Notes under the pieces: model-generated
Database searches by the model: none
What the model saw: only the letters and a program-made list of their open reading frames with translations
Told to the model about the DNA's origin: nothing
Virus record (IMG/VR): IMGVR_UViG_3300015171_000011
Coordinates: 1 to 43,623 of that record
Reading direction: 5' to 3' (one strand)
DNA: 43,623 nt
Origin: a virus
Part shown: piece by piece, positions 30,509-39,063 of the stretch
How positions within the stretch are numbered: position 1 is the first letter of the stretch
Layout: each line of letters begins with the position of its first letter
Made by a program: the position numbers and the translations under genes

Positions 30509-31338
30509 ACGCCGATCCGCGTGAGTTCTTGCGCGAGCTGCGAAACGTGAGAAGCGACCGAGAGGGCTTCCGCCAAGACCCCAGACCCCAAGGCCAAGCT
30601 GATCGTGCAATAGCGAATCCCGATGTTGTCCACGAAGGGCTGCGTCTCCGTCAGGGACACCGGGCCAGCGGGGAACTCACCCACGGCGACCATGTTGGCG
30701 AACAATCCCCCGTTCCCCCACGGCTCGTTGACCACGACCTGCAAGCCGGGTACGTCCCACACCCGATTGGCGATCCAGCCATCCGTGTCATGCACCATCA
30801 ACACGACGGTGGACTTCACCGGGAGATTGAGATTGTGGCGGTACTGGGTAAACGGTCCTTGGGTTTGCTCCACGATGCCACCGACTTGCTTGGCGACAAT
30901 GCTTCCCGAGGAGAAGCGCAGCACCAGGAGATTCAACTGCCGCTGGAACTGCCCGGTTGTGTGAAAGCCCCTCGCGGTGACGGTCGCGTTTGCCTTGGCG
31001 TTTCTGGCGACCCAGACAACGAGTGCCGCATCGCCAAAGGGCTTGGCGGGTCCGGTAAAGAAGTCATGGACCAACCCCGGCATCGCATAGCCCACCTTTT
31101 CGTACCCATTCCCTTGGTCATCTTCACAGACCAGTGTTTCCTGAAACGGCCCAAGGCCCAAGCCGAGTAGGTCGTCATCCAGAAAGCCCGCCATCACGAC
31201 CAGCGTTTCCCCCATGCCATTCCCTGCCGCGACGGACAGCCGTTCGGGGAACTGCTGGAAGAACTGCCCCGCGTTCGCCCGGACGTGACCGAGGTAGCTC
31301 AATGCGCTACCCGCTTGACGAAACTCATCAGCGATCAC
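30505..31338 (-). CDS. Hypothetical virion protein, 277 aa
   Basis: GTG at 31338 is the first start in frame after the previous gene, overlapping it by 11 nt. Beta-rich with many aromatic and Gly residues (VVMAGFLDDDLLGLGLG; YAMPGLVHDFF; NLPVKSTVVLMVHDTDGW; VVVNEPWGNGGLFANMVAVG). No signal peptide. Lying just after the capsid genes, it is probably a head or tail component, but I do not recognise a family. Confidence 0.6.
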   Translation of the reverse strand: MIADEFRQAGSALSYLGHVRANAGQFFQQFPERLSVAAGNGMGETLVVMAGFLDDDLLGLGLGPFQETLVCEDDQGNGYEKVGYAMPGLVHDFFTGPAKPFGDAALVVWVARNAKANATVTARGFHTTGQFQRQLNLLVLRFSSGSIVAKQVGGIVEQTQGPFTQYRHNLNLPVKSTVVLMVHDTDGWIANRVWDVPGLQVVVNEPWGNGGLFANMVAVGEFPAGPVSLTETQPFVDNIGIRYCTISLALGSGVLAEALSVASHVSQLAQELTRIGV

Positions 31339-31618
31339 ATTCCGAGATATAGAGATTGCCACCGGCAGAGTTCTGGATCGCGCTGATCTTGGCACTCGAT
31401 GGCACCCGGACAATCTCGGGTTTCCCGAGGCCGAGATAGAAGCCATTCGCGGTGGTGGCAGCGGTTCCGGCTTGGGTAATCAGCACCCAGCAGTCGGTCG
31501 AGGAATACAACCGGGCATAATTCGTCTGCGCCCCCAAGACCGTCGAGGTGCCAGCGGTGCCCGTATACGCCACCGTCTGCGGAGCCGAGTAACTGAAAAA
31601 CAGCGGTTCGTTGATCAC
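31328..31618 (-). CDS. Small virion protein, 96 aa
   Basis: GTG start with GGAGG 6 nt upstream. Beta-strand pattern (NYARLYSSTDCWVLITQAGTAA; GNLYISECD) typical of small phage decoration or head-completion proteins. First gene after the major capsid protein and the structured RNA element. Confidence 0.6.
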   Translation of the reverse strand: MINEPLFFSYSAPQTVAYTGTAGTSTVLGAQTNYARLYSSTDCWVLITQAGTAATTANGFYLGLGKPEIVRVPSSAKISAIQNSAGGNLYISECDR

Positions 31619-31638
31619 ACAGCCTCCAAGAGTTTGAT

Positions 31639-31701
31639 ACCCGTCCGAGGGAATTGAACCGCTCGGTATTCCAGACCCGCGCTTTGGCGTGGTCCACGGG
31701 C
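31639..31701 (-). ncRNA. tRNA-like structured element between capsid and next gene
   Basis: On the minus strand, GCCCGT at the 5' side can pair with ACGGGT at the 3' side. Inside are GACC/GGTC and CCGAG/CTCGG stems, the last enclosing a GGTTCAATTCC T-loop-like sequence. No proper anticodon arm can be drawn, so this is not a normal tRNA. A second stem (CGCTTT/AAAGCG) just upstream overlaps it, so alternative folds exist. It may be a decayed tRNA or an element tuning expression after the capsid gene. Confidence 0.35.
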
Positions 31702-31745
31702 ACTTACGTTACACTAAAGCGGCTAAGTCCTTACGCCGCAATAGC

Positions 31746-32723
31746 TTACGTAATATTCAGGTCGGCGGCGATGCCGTGGGCCTTCTCGGTCCCGATCTTG
31801 AGGCCGTAGTCCACGATCAGCAACCGCTTCTCGGCGTCACCGGACTTCGCGAGCGTCTTGACTTCAAACGGACGCAGATACGCGATGTCGATGTAGTCCG
31901 GGTCGAGCAGGAACGCCTCGTACTCGTTCTGGAACCGATTCGGCACCACCGTGACCGTGCCGAAATCCCCAACGTACACCGAGGCCGCGCCGATGATCGA
32001 CGGTTCCTTGGTGCCCGTGGTGAAGGCGGTCAGGGCAGCAATACCGGCAAAGCCAGAGGTGCGCTGCTTGTTGACCGGGCCACACATCAGGATCGTCGGC
32101 TTGCCGCCCGACACGAAGCACTGCTTCTGGAGATCCTTCAGGATGGTTTCGGTGAAGTTGCGGAGTGTACCGACCGTCCGCACGCCGTTCGGGAACGTGG
32201 TGTAGGTCGGGTTCGCGCCACCAGCACCCTTGTTGGCGTTCGTCTTGAGGAAGCAGGCCAGTGAGGCGGTATTCGGGGCGGTCGTGGTGCCACCCGCCAC
32301 GGCGATCTGGCCGCCGACGGCAGCTGCGCCACCGATCAGCACATACTCCATGTCCCGCTTGAGTTCCGCGCCCATCTTGGCGACCTGATAGGCGAGTTCA
32401 TTCGCCCGGCCTGCCGTCTTGATGAAACCCGTCCGGTCCGTGACCATCGGGATCTTGCGGGAGATCTGGCAGTAGTTGCCCAGACGCACGGTTGGCACAA
32501 CGGCGGTGGCGGACGGTGAATCGTCGCCGTCCAGCGCCGAGTTGCCTGCGGCAGCCGCCAGCGAGTCGGTCTGCCACTCGTAGAACGGGTTTTCGACGGT
32601 CGTGCGGCCCGCGTTCGACATGAACGGGGTGTCCTGCGGCGAGATGTTGAAGATCACATTCGCCAGGGATTCGCGCTTACCAATCTGGTCGAAGCCGGTA
32701 AAGGCGTTGGTTGCAATTGCCAC
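31746..32723 (-). CDS. Major capsid protein, SU10 / DUF5309 type, 325 aa
   Basis: The start FDQIGKRESLANVIFNISPQDTPFMSNAGRT at about residues 10-40, then EWQTDSLAAAA, VRLGNYCQISRK and ELAYQVAKMGAELKRDMEYVLIGG, is the signature of the HK97-fold major head protein of SU10-like phages. Length (about 320 aa) is normal. GTG start with GGAG 9-12 nt upstream. It follows the scaffold gene, so scaffold and capsid are made together in quantity. Confidence 0.92.
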   Translation of the reverse strand: MAIATNAFTGFDQIGKRESLANVIFNISPQDTPFMSNAGRTTVENPFYEWQTDSLAAAAGNSALDGDDSPSATAVVPTVRLGNYCQISRKIPMVTDRTGFIKTAGRANELAYQVAKMGAELKRDMEYVLIGGAAAVGGQIAVAGGTTTAPNTASLACFLKTNANKGAGGANPTYTTFPNGVRTVGTLRNFTETILKDLQKQCFVSGGKPTILMCGPVNKQRTSGFAGIAALTAFTTGTKEPSIIGAASVYVGDFGTVTVVPNRFQNEYEAFLLDPDYIDIAYLRPFEVKTLAKSGDAEKRLLIVDYGLKIGTEKAHGIAADLNIT

Positions 32724-32735
32724 TTGTTACTCCGG

Positions 32736-33695
32736 TTAGATCAGCCCAACGAGGGCTGCGGCTGCGTCTTTGAAGTGTCCCGTCTTAGCGGCTTTCTCAA
32801 TGGCCTTGCGTGAGGTGGCAGACCGACCTTCGGGCTGCGCGCCGGGCTTGACCGTTGGCGTCACGGCTTTGAGGGGAACAGGGGTCACGGGTTTGGCCGT
32901 CGCCAAGAGGTGTCCTCTCCATGCCTTATGCAAGGCGAGAACCGCTCGGGGATCGGTGACTTGCGCCAGTTCCTCATCGGTATACCCAAGATCACTCTTG
33001 GCAAACTCCGCGAGACTGGCTTGTTCCTTCGCCATCACTTTCGGATCAGACCAGCTGGGGATCTTCTCCCGCAGGATCTTCTGCCCTTCGACGAGGTGCT
33101 GATGCATGACTTTCTGCTGGTCGGCAGTCTGTCGTGCGGTCAGTTCGCGTTGAGCCTCTTGAACCTGTTGGGTCTGCTCTTGGTGACGGCGGTACATCTC
33201 CGACTGATAGTTGAACTCAGAGGGATTGGTGTCATACAGGGCCGGATCGGGACGCTGCGGGGCGTTGGCATCCAGAGAGGTCTTGACTTGCGTCAAGGCT
33301 GCCTGTAACTGGGAGCGTTCGGCCTGCGTCTGCGCGATCTCGGCATCTGCCGCTTTTCTGTTGGCGGCGAGTTCCTGCGTTTTCTTGGTGTAATCGGCCT
33401 GTCGGGAGTAGCCGGACTTCAGTTCCTTGAGGCTGACCTTTTCGGTCTTACCATCCACCTTGACGGTGAGTGTGGTATCCTCGGGGACTTCTTCCGCTTC
33501 TCCATCCGCTTCTGGTTCGTCCGCAGTCTCCGTTTCCGGTGCGGCTTCCTCAGTCTCGGGTGTCGGGTCGTCCGCGCCAGTCTCCTCATCGGGTGGCACG
33601 TCTTCTCCTTCGGTAGCTGCATTGCCCATCAGGGACAGGATGGCGGCAGCGCCACCCTTCACATCAGTCGCGCCAGTCGTTTCCGGTGTTGGCAT
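32736..33695 (-). CDS. Scaffolding protein, 319 aa
   Basis: The acidic, disordered first third (about 30-75, Glu/Asp/Pro/Thr-rich) is followed by VKVDGKTEKVSLKELKSGYSRQADYTKKTQEL, the common phage scaffold block in which KSGYSRQADYTKK recurs. A long coiled coil (about 110-200) and a basic Pro-rich end, typical of the capsid-binding part, complete it. It lies between portal-region genes and the capsid gene. AGAGGAACC precedes the ATG. Confidence 0.85.
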   Translation of the reverse strand: MPTPETTGATDVKGGAAAILSLMGNAATEGEDVPPDEETGADDPTPETEEAAPETETADEPEADGEAEEVPEDTTLTVKVDGKTEKVSLKELKSGYSRQADYTKKTQELAANRKAADAEIAQTQAERSQLQAALTQVKTSLDANAPQRPDPALYDTNPSEFNYQSEMYRRHQEQTQQVQEAQRELTARQTADQQKVMHQHLVEGQKILREKIPSWSDPKVMAKEQASLAEFAKSDLGYTDEELAQVTDPRAVLALHKAWRGHLLATAKPVTPVPLKAVTPTVKPGAQPEGRSATSRKAIEKAAKTGHFKDAAAALVGLI

Positions 33696-33703
33696 GGTTC
33701 CTC

Positions 33704-34000
33704 TTAGCCCTGTCGGGCGTGGATAATGGCCTGCTTGTTCTGGATCTTCTGCTCCAACTCGTACTCGTTCACGCGGTTTTGTAGGGCGACTTCGACTCCA
33801 TCCAAGGCTCTGAGGAGCCAGTAGGCATTGTCCCGTTCAGCGGTCTGGGCTGGGCTAGAATTGGTGAAGGTGTCAAGAGCCGCCTTCCGCACGTCGGTCA
33901 ACGCCCGCTGGAACCCCGGATACTCCAACAGCTTTTCGGCGTCCCTTGCGGGGTCGAGCAAGAGGCGCAGTCGTTCGATCCCATCGTGCAACAGACTCAC
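33704..34000 (-). CDS. Helical hypothetical protein, 98 aa
   Basis: I chose the GTG at 34000, which overlaps the stop of the 25-aa membrane peptide (GTGA), over the ATG at 34069, whose extra residues are coded across that peptide gene. The protein is all-helical with Leu/Arg/Glu heptads and a Gln/Lys-rich end. Position between portal and scaffold suggests a head-assembly helper. No family recognised. Confidence 0.6.
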   Translation of the reverse strand: MSLLHDGIERLRLLLDPARDAEKLLEYPGFQRALTDVRKAALDTFTNSSPAQTAERDNAYWLLRALDGVEVALQNRVNEYELEQKIQNKQAIIHARQG

Positions 34001-34074
34001 TTGATCCAGTTCTGGCGTTCGGCGTAAATCCCAAGGATCACACCAAGCAAGAGTCCCACGAATAGCCATGTCAT
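33997..34074 (-). CDS. 25-aa membrane microprotein
   Basis: ATG at 34074 overlaps the upstream stop (ATGA), with GGAGAG 8 nt upstream, and its TGA overlaps the next GTG (GTGA). The peptide starts MTWLFVGLLLGVILGIYAER and is almost entirely one membrane helix ending in polar residues. Both junctions are perfect coupled overlaps and the ribosome-binding site is better than that of the competing start at 34069, so I think it is real. Unknown role. Confidence 0.5.
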   Translation of the reverse strand: MTWLFVGLLLGVILGIYAERQNWIK

Positions 34075-34466
34075 GCGTTCTCTCCGGTTGGAATCCCAAT
34101 ACCATCGACAGGAGCCACGATCTTGGCGGGGATGATGTTCACATAGAAATCCACACCCGGCAGTCCGTTGCGGGGAACAGAGACATGACCCCGTGCGCCT
34201 GCGGGACCGCTATCGACGCCATGCACCCCAATGGAGTGCCCGTCAACAACAGCACTCACGATCCTCGGTGGGTCGGCAAAGACGTAGACCGACTCATCGA
34301 AGTTCAGGCCCGAGACGGTGAACCACTTAGTCGTCCCCTTCTCGATCTGCACATCTGAGGGATCGGGAGACACCGAGAGTCCGCCATCGGAGGCGGTCAG
34401 CACCCCACCGGGGAAGATTTCAGACTCCAAGCGATTGATGCGCTGTTCAAGACTCAAATCACTCAT
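34071..34466 (-). CDS. Hypothetical head-region protein, 131 aa
   Basis: Starts at the ATG overlapping the portal stop (ATGA). A short helix (LEQRINRLESEI) precedes a beta-sandwich-like body (VSPDPSDVQIEKGTTKWFTVSGLNFDESVYVFADPPRIVSAVVDG) that resembles an IPT/Ig-type domain. A decoration or head-binding role is plausible. Not assigned. Confidence 0.6.
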   Translation of the reverse strand: MSDLSLEQRINRLESEIFPGGVLTASDGGLSVSPDPSDVQIEKGTTKWFTVSGLNFDESVYVFADPPRIVSAVVDGHSIGVHGVDSGPAGARGHVSVPRNGLPGVDFYVNIIPAKIVAPVDGIGIPTGENA

Positions 34467-36718
34467 TCGGCACTCCCTGGGGTTGGTGCGTTCGCCTGCA
34501 TCTGCTGTTCGTGCTGGTGCTGTTGGGCTTGCTGCATCATCTGTGATCCGTGTTCCATCGCGGTCTGCTGCATATCCGCCCCTTGCTGCTGTCCGGCTTG
34601 GGCGTGATCCGAGATGGCTTTGATGAGCGTCAGGTGCTTCTGGGTTTCCGCGTCGGTCTGCTGGGCGGCGGCATCGGTGACGGCATCGATCTGCGCCTGC
34701 TGGAACTGCATCCCGGCTCGCGCTTCGCCCTGCATGACTGAGGCGTGAGCGGCGACATCGGCACGGTAGCGAAGATCCGAGGAGTTCAAGTCGGCCTTGT
34801 ACTTCTCGAACTGGATCTTGGCCGCTTCGATCTGCGCCTTGAGATTGAGTTCCGCCATCTGCACCTGCGCCAAGACCTGTGTCGCATCCGGCGTTGGTGG
34901 TGTATCAGGGACTTTGTAATCTGGAGGCAGGACGGTGAAGAACTGGGAGGCATCGCGGAAGCCCGCCATCTCGACCATCTTCCCAAGCGTGTAGCGGTAC
35001 TGCTGAGGGGTGACGAGAGGATTATTCGCCCCAAGCGTCTGGATGATCTGCTCCTGCTTGGCCGCAATGGCCGTCAGGTAGTTGATCTTGTCCTCATGGG
35101 TTCCTGCTCCCAACGCCACATTGATCGCCACGTCCATCTCGGCGTTCCACTGTCTTGGATCAATGGGCACCCACTTATCCCTGAGACGCACCATGCGGGG
35201 CTGGTCTTGGTTCCTGACCAGCAGTTGCAACAAGCCACGGAACAGGTCGCGCCACCCGCCTTCGGCAAAGATGCGGGCCGTCAATTCCTGCTGCGCTTGG
35301 GCGGCGTTGATGGTTGCGGCGACGCCAGCTTTCGTGGTGGACTGCAAAGCATCGGCGTCAAGCCCCTGCGAGGCGTCGTTTTGCTTGGTGCGCTGTTGGA
35401 CGACTTGATCGTAGTAACTCAGGACCGGGAGACAGTCATTCCCCAAGAAGGGGGTGCTGACTTCCCGCATCTGCCCCGGACTACGAACTCGGATAATCCG
35501 ATTGACTTCCGGGTTCATCAAATCATGAAGGTTGACCTGCCCCTCTACGACTTCCGTTCTCGGCTCAATACTGAGGCTGAGGCTATCCAGCATCCCGCGC
35601 TGGATGTCGGACTTGATCCGCTGGATGTCCATCGTCAGGTCTGCTGGACACAACCCGAAGAACGTATGCGGCTCGGGATCAGGACAGAGACTCGCAAACG
35701 GAATCCGGTCGATCCGCTCAACCGCAGGCTGGCCCTTGAGGGTCAGGATATGGCCCACGTCTCCAAGCGCACAGACTTTGTGCAAAGAAGCTATTGGTTC
35801 ACCTTCCACCTCGGTCAGCAAATAGCCTTCGACGTACAGGACCTTGCGGAGCAGGTCAGAACTACCACTATCGACGTAGGCAATGCCCCCCGGAAGGCGA
35901 GCTATCGCCTCTTGGTTGCCCTCTAGGGAGCTAGACGATTGCGCCCCATCCAGAATGTCGTCCAGATCGAAGCCCATCGCCACGAGGTCGGTCACGAGCA
36001 TCGTTCTGCGGTGAAAGACGGCTCGCGCATCTCGAAAGCTTCGGGCTTCGCGGTTGATGAGGACTTCTTCAGGAGGGACGCTAGAGAATCTGGCCCGTCC
36101 GGTCTTGACCGTTCGGGTAGCAGTACAGTCGTAGGTGGGGTTGATCTGGTCCGGCTGTCTGGTGACCTGGAGTTCGGAGATTTCCGGGTCATGGGCCAGC
36201 TTGGTCAGGGCCGTTTCGTCGAGCCCCGAGTAGCTGGAGCCGGTAATCGTGAGTCGGGTGTCCCACCACCACTTCAAGAACCCCACCTTGCGGGTCAGGG
36301 CGTCTTTGACAGCGGCATAACATTCGAGGAACCCGTCATTGTCCTGCCTGAGCACCACGAGATTCACATAGTCGGTGGCTTGCTCGGCAAACGGGACATC
36401 GGACTCATTGATCGGGACGTACTCCACCGCCTTCTCTCCGCCAAACAACACTCGCATCGTGGAGGGGAGGTAGTTGAGGATGGTATCCCGGACATCTCTC
36501 GAAATGACCTGACTTCGGCCTTCTTCCTCATTCCCAAAGGGCTGGCCCAAGTAGTACTTGGTGGCCTGTGCGCGTTCTGGACCCACATCGCCGTCGATGA
36601 AGTCTCGGGCTTGCTGGTATTCTCGGGTAAAGGCTTCTTGGAGGTCTAACAGACCGGGGGTGTCCGAGCGGACGAGGGTGTTGATTTGATCGGCAGGACT
36701 ACGCAGACCAGCTTGCAT
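34463..36718 (-). CDS. Portal protein, SU10-like podoviral type, 751 aa
   Basis: Residues about 30-110 (ARDFIDGDVGPERAQATKYYLGQ, VISRDVRDTILNYLPSTMRVLFGG) and the middle part (KVGFLKWWWDTRL; FSSVPPEEVLINREARS; SFRDARAVFHRRTMLVTDLVAMGF; RIPFASLCPDPEPHTFFGLCPADL) match the large portal proteins of SU10-like podoviruses. The C-terminal about 150 residues are Gln/Ala-rich helices that would form the barrel. Twelve copies form the gate for DNA. The start has AGGGG 6 nt upstream and its own promoter. Confidence 0.9.
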   Translation of the reverse strand: MQAGLRSPADQINTLVRSDTPGLLDLQEAFTREYQQARDFIDGDVGPERAQATKYYLGQPFGNEEEGRSQVISRDVRDTILNYLPSTMRVLFGGEKAVEYVPINESDVPFAEQATDYVNLVVLRQDNDGFLECYAAVKDALTRKVGFLKWWWDTRLTITGSSYSGLDETALTKLAHDPEISELQVTRQPDQINPTYDCTATRTVKTGRARFSSVPPEEVLINREARSFRDARAVFHRRTMLVTDLVAMGFDLDDILDGAQSSSSLEGNQEAIARLPGGIAYVDSGSSDLLRKVLYVEGYLLTEVEGEPIASLHKVCALGDVGHILTLKGQPAVERIDRIPFASLCPDPEPHTFFGLCPADLTMDIQRIKSDIQRGMLDSLSLSIEPRTEVVEGQVNLHDLMNPEVNRIIRVRSPGQMREVSTPFLGNDCLPVLSYYDQVVQQRTKQNDASQGLDADALQSTTKAGVAATINAAQAQQELTARIFAEGGWRDLFRGLLQLLVRNQDQPRMVRLRDKWVPIDPRQWNAEMDVAINVALGAGTHEDKINYLTAIAAKQEQIIQTLGANNPLVTPQQYRYTLGKMVEMAGFRDASQFFTVLPPDYKVPDTPPTPDATQVLAQVQMAELNLKAQIEAAKIQFEKYKADLNSSDLRYRADVAAHASVMQGEARAGMQFQQAQIDAVTDAAAQQTDAETQKHLTLIKAISDHAQAGQQQGADMQQTAMEHGSQMMQQAQQHQHEQQMQANAPTPGSAE

Positions 36719-36727
36719 CAGACCCCT

Positions 36728-36743
36728 GTGAGTGATTGCTCAC
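36728..36743. promoter_or_regulatory. Operator-like inverted repeat GTGAG-N6-CTCAC
   Basis: A perfect 5+5 palindrome lies between the -10 box and the portal start, at the expected transcription start. Its position suggests a repressor or activator site for the head-gene promoter. Similar CTCA/TGAG pairs occur at two other minus-strand promoters in the window. Confidence 0.5.
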
Positions 36744-36746
36744 ATC

Positions 36747-36776
36747 AGTCTACGTCCGGGGCCATCCGTTTGTCAA
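36747..36776 (-). promoter_or_regulatory. Sigma-70 promoter upstream of the portal gene
   Basis: Minus strand TTGACA, 18-nt spacer, TAGACT: perfect -35 and 4/6 -10. It lies 29 nt upstream of the portal start in the 78-nt gap after the HNH gene, so the head genes can be transcribed apart from TerL. Confidence 0.65.
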
Positions 36777-36796
36777 GGGGTGGCATGGTTATTGGC

Positions 36797-37048
36797 CTAC
36801 AACAACCTCCCGCACCACTGGTCGGGCATCTTGTCTAGTTTTCTGATATTACAGGTCGGGCAGGAGATTACGACGTTCGTATGAACGTGCTGACCGCCCT
36901 TTCTAAGTGGAATGACATGATCGGCGTGCCAAAGGATGAGTTTGGACTTACACCAGTAACAGCGGCGTCTTTGTCTCGTGAGTTGGGCGAAAAGGTACTT
37001 GGGCCATGTACCGGAGAGCGTGTGTTTCTTGCGCTTGTAGAGACTCAC
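36797..37048 (-). CDS. Small HNH endonuclease, 83 aa
   Basis: CYWCKSKLILWHADHVIPLRKGG at about residues 30-52, then NVVISCPTCNIRK at about 58-70: a full minimal HNH with two CxxC pairs (DHV, N, CxxCN). Lies between TerL and portal, a place where many phages encode an HNH that helps terminase cut DNA, so this one may be a packaging partner rather than a homing enzyme. GTG start at 37048 with a weak ribosome-binding site. Confidence 0.85.
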   Translation of the reverse strand: MSLYKRKKHTLSGTWPKYLFAQLTRQRRRCYWCKSKLILWHADHVIPLRKGGQHVHTNVVISCPTCNIRKLDKMPDQWCGRLL

Positions 37049-37090
37049 GGCGAAAGATACTCAGCCAACCTCTCCCTGTCTAGCTATGAA

Positions 37091-37249
37091 TTACTTCTGT
37101 TTCACGGGAAACTGTCGTAACGTGAGGTGGTGTTCCCCGTCGTAGGTTGGTCCCCACGGACGCTCGACCACGGCGACGAGCCACTCGGCGTCTCGGTTCC
37201 CGAAGACCCGGAAGATGAGGGTCCAGTTAGGCAAGTCGGCTGAGTCCAC
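37091..37249 (-). CDS. Small hypothetical protein after TerL, about 52 aa
   Basis: Overlaps the TerL end in another frame. Possible starts are GTG at 37249 or TTG at 37234, and I cannot decide between them. The product (LPNWTLIFRVFGNRDAEWLV, then ending FPVKQK) looks like a small mixed alpha/beta protein. Function unknown. Confidence 0.5.
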   Translation of the reverse strand: MDSADLPNWTLIFRVFGNRDAEWLVAVVERPWGPTYDGEHHLTLRQFPVKQK

Positions 37250-38654
37250 GTTTGAGGGTCTTACCCCAACTGAGTCCGGGCTGGCCTCCCAGCGTAGCGG
37301 CATTACTCGCAAAGGTCAGGACCAAGGAATCCGCCACGTCAGGGCTACTCAAGCCTCTCCGGCGCATATCGTCCTTGGATTCCAGTTGGATCTTTCCCGA
37401 AGAAGAAAACTTGAAGCGAATGGAGGTCAACTCGGCCTTCAGCCGCTCACTCACACTGGTATTGGGGGGTAGTCCATCCACAGGTAGTTGGACATCTCGC
37501 CCTTGGAGCCACGCTAAACACTTGTAGAGCAGTTCCGCTCGGAGGTTGGCATGAGTCCCGGCGATACTGGGGCTTTCCGAGACGTTGATGCCCCTCACCG
37601 GGAGATTCAGCTCTCTCAACCGATCCACGACGCCAGCGCCCATCCCAATGGCATCCACCAGGATCTCGACGGGACGGTGTTTCTCGTCCAGAGCCTCCCA
37701 TTCTGCCACCACTCGTCCACAGAGCTGCATCAGGTCGAGGTTCCGCCAGACTCTTGGGGTTTCCGGGACCAACCGGCCCTTTCTCTTGCAGAGGACGCTG
37801 GAATCCGACCCAAACCGGGCTACGTCCAGTCCCCAGACCTCTGGGGTGTTCGGGGCCAGTTGGACTTCTCGCTCCATCGCCGCCACCACCAGATCCAAGG
37901 GAATGGCGGTGTCATCATCGCCTTGAGGGAACTGCCCTAAGACCCGCACCCGGTAGGCGTTGCTCTCCTCGCCATACCGGACCTTCATCTCTTCGACCCA
38001 ACTCTCAGGGACTCGCGGGCAGTCCAAGGTACTGACTTGGTAGGTACTCCAGCGGTCCTTCAGCTTGTGGTGGGTGTCGAAGAAATACCCCGACACTCTG
38101 ACGGGGTTGCCCATCAACAGCATCGCCGCGCCCTCTTGGGCCATCGAACCAGCCAAGCTCTCCATCGCCCGCTCATCCATCCCGGAGGCTTCGTCGATGA
38201 TCAGCAGGATCTTCCCCCCAACCGCATGGGCTCCTGCAATCGCTTCAGGGGTTTCGGCTCTCGCTGTTCTAATCGTGATGAAGGAAGAGGCTGGAGAGGC
38301 TTTGAGCTTGATGCTGTCGGATTGGATGTCCAAGAGGTCCTGAGTCGCCTTGGGCATCTGGCTAATCCACCGCAGTAACTCTGGATAAAATACATCGAAC
38401 AACTGCGGAGCGGAGGGGGCGGTGACCACCACTCTGACGGGGAGATGACACAACACCGTCCAGACCGCCGCCCACCCCTCCAAGGCCGTTTTCCCGACAC
38501 TGTGTCCAGAGGCCACCGAGATCTGCCGCTCTCCCAACGCCAGCTTTCGCAGGATATCGGCCTGCCACAGGTCCGGCTCTGCCTTGAACTGCTCCCGGAC
38601 AAACCGTACCGGGTCGTTCTGGTAGGTGTCCAAGAACTGCTTGAAAGGATTCAC
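37227..38654 (-). CDS. terL: Terminase large subunit, 475 aa
   Basis: ATPase: Walker A SGHSVGKT at residues 49-56 and Walker B ILLIIDEASG at about 149-157 (Glu155 catalytic). Nuclease: LDVARFGSD with Asp277, LVDAIGMG with Asp334 and SSPDVADSL with Asp439/Asp442, the three acidic sites of the RNase H-like fold. It pumps DNA into the prohead and cuts it. Length and motif order fit the P22/SU10 type of TerL. GTG start at 38654, first gene after the main late promoter. The small terminase is far away on the other strand. Confidence 0.95.
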   Translation of the reverse strand: MNPFKQFLDTYQNDPVRFVREQFKAEPDLWQADILRKLALGERQISVASGHSVGKTALEGWAAVWTVLCHLPVRVVVTAPSAPQLFDVFYPELLRWISQMPKATQDLLDIQSDSIKLKASPASSFITIRTARAETPEAIAGAHAVGGKILLIIDEASGMDERAMESLAGSMAQEGAAMLLMGNPVRVSGYFFDTHHKLKDRWSTYQVSTLDCPRVPESWVEEMKVRYGEESNAYRVRVLGQFPQGDDDTAIPLDLVVAAMEREVQLAPNTPEVWGLDVARFGSDSSVLCKRKGRLVPETPRVWRNLDLMQLCGRVVAEWEALDEKHRPVEILVDAIGMGAGVVDRLRELNLPVRGINVSESPSIAGTHANLRAELLYKCLAWLQGRDVQLPVDGLPPNTSVSERLKAELTSIRFKFSSSGKIQLESKDDMRRRGLSSPDVADSLVLTFASNAATLGGQPGLSWGKTLKRGLSRLA

Positions 38655-39063
38655 CCCAGAAACCTACTAAAAAAAAAGAAACAGGCAAGGCTGTACGGTT
38701 TCAATGGGTAACGGCTGTCTCAGACGGTGGCTACGGCATCGGCCCCGGCTTCCTCACTGACGGGGGGGTCTGACAACCATCCAGCATCCTCAGCGGCTCT
38801 GCCGCTGCCGCGTAGCGGCCTGGCCTGTCTCGTCTCGAGCCCTCGTGTGTGCGGGTAAGGGACAGGGACAGCGCGTAGAAGACTAGATACCGTGCTTGTC
38901 TTGTCTATCGTTCCACTTAGCACCATCATCCATCCATCATCGGTAAGCATTGGCGTAACAGGATGGCTGTCCCTGCCGGTGGCGTGGGCTGGTCTGGTGT
39001 GGTTGGTAGGTCTAGGTGTGATCGGTCATTGCTTGTTCTCGCCCTGGTCAGGCTCGCAGCGGG
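38655..39063. other. Long 5' leader between late promoter and TerL
   Basis: About 430 nt on the minus strand between the promoter near 39.1 kb and TerL. It contains a T9 run (38669-38677 on the plus strand as A9) without a hairpin, several GC-rich local repeats (GCGGC/GCCGC near 38797-38820), and a 76-codon minus-strand frame at 38720-38950 that looks low-complexity. I see no convincing gene. An untranslated regulatory leader is possible. Confidence 0.5.

Noticed and set aside
38669-38677. Run of nine A/T bases as a possible terminator
   Set aside because: No GC-rich stem precedes the T run in either direction, and it lies just upstream of TerL, where termination would be harmful.
38720-38950. 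76-codon minus-strand frame before TerL
   Set aside because: Composition is low-complexity and Arg/Ala/Pro-rich, there is no clear ribosome-binding site, and it sits in what looks like a transcript leader.
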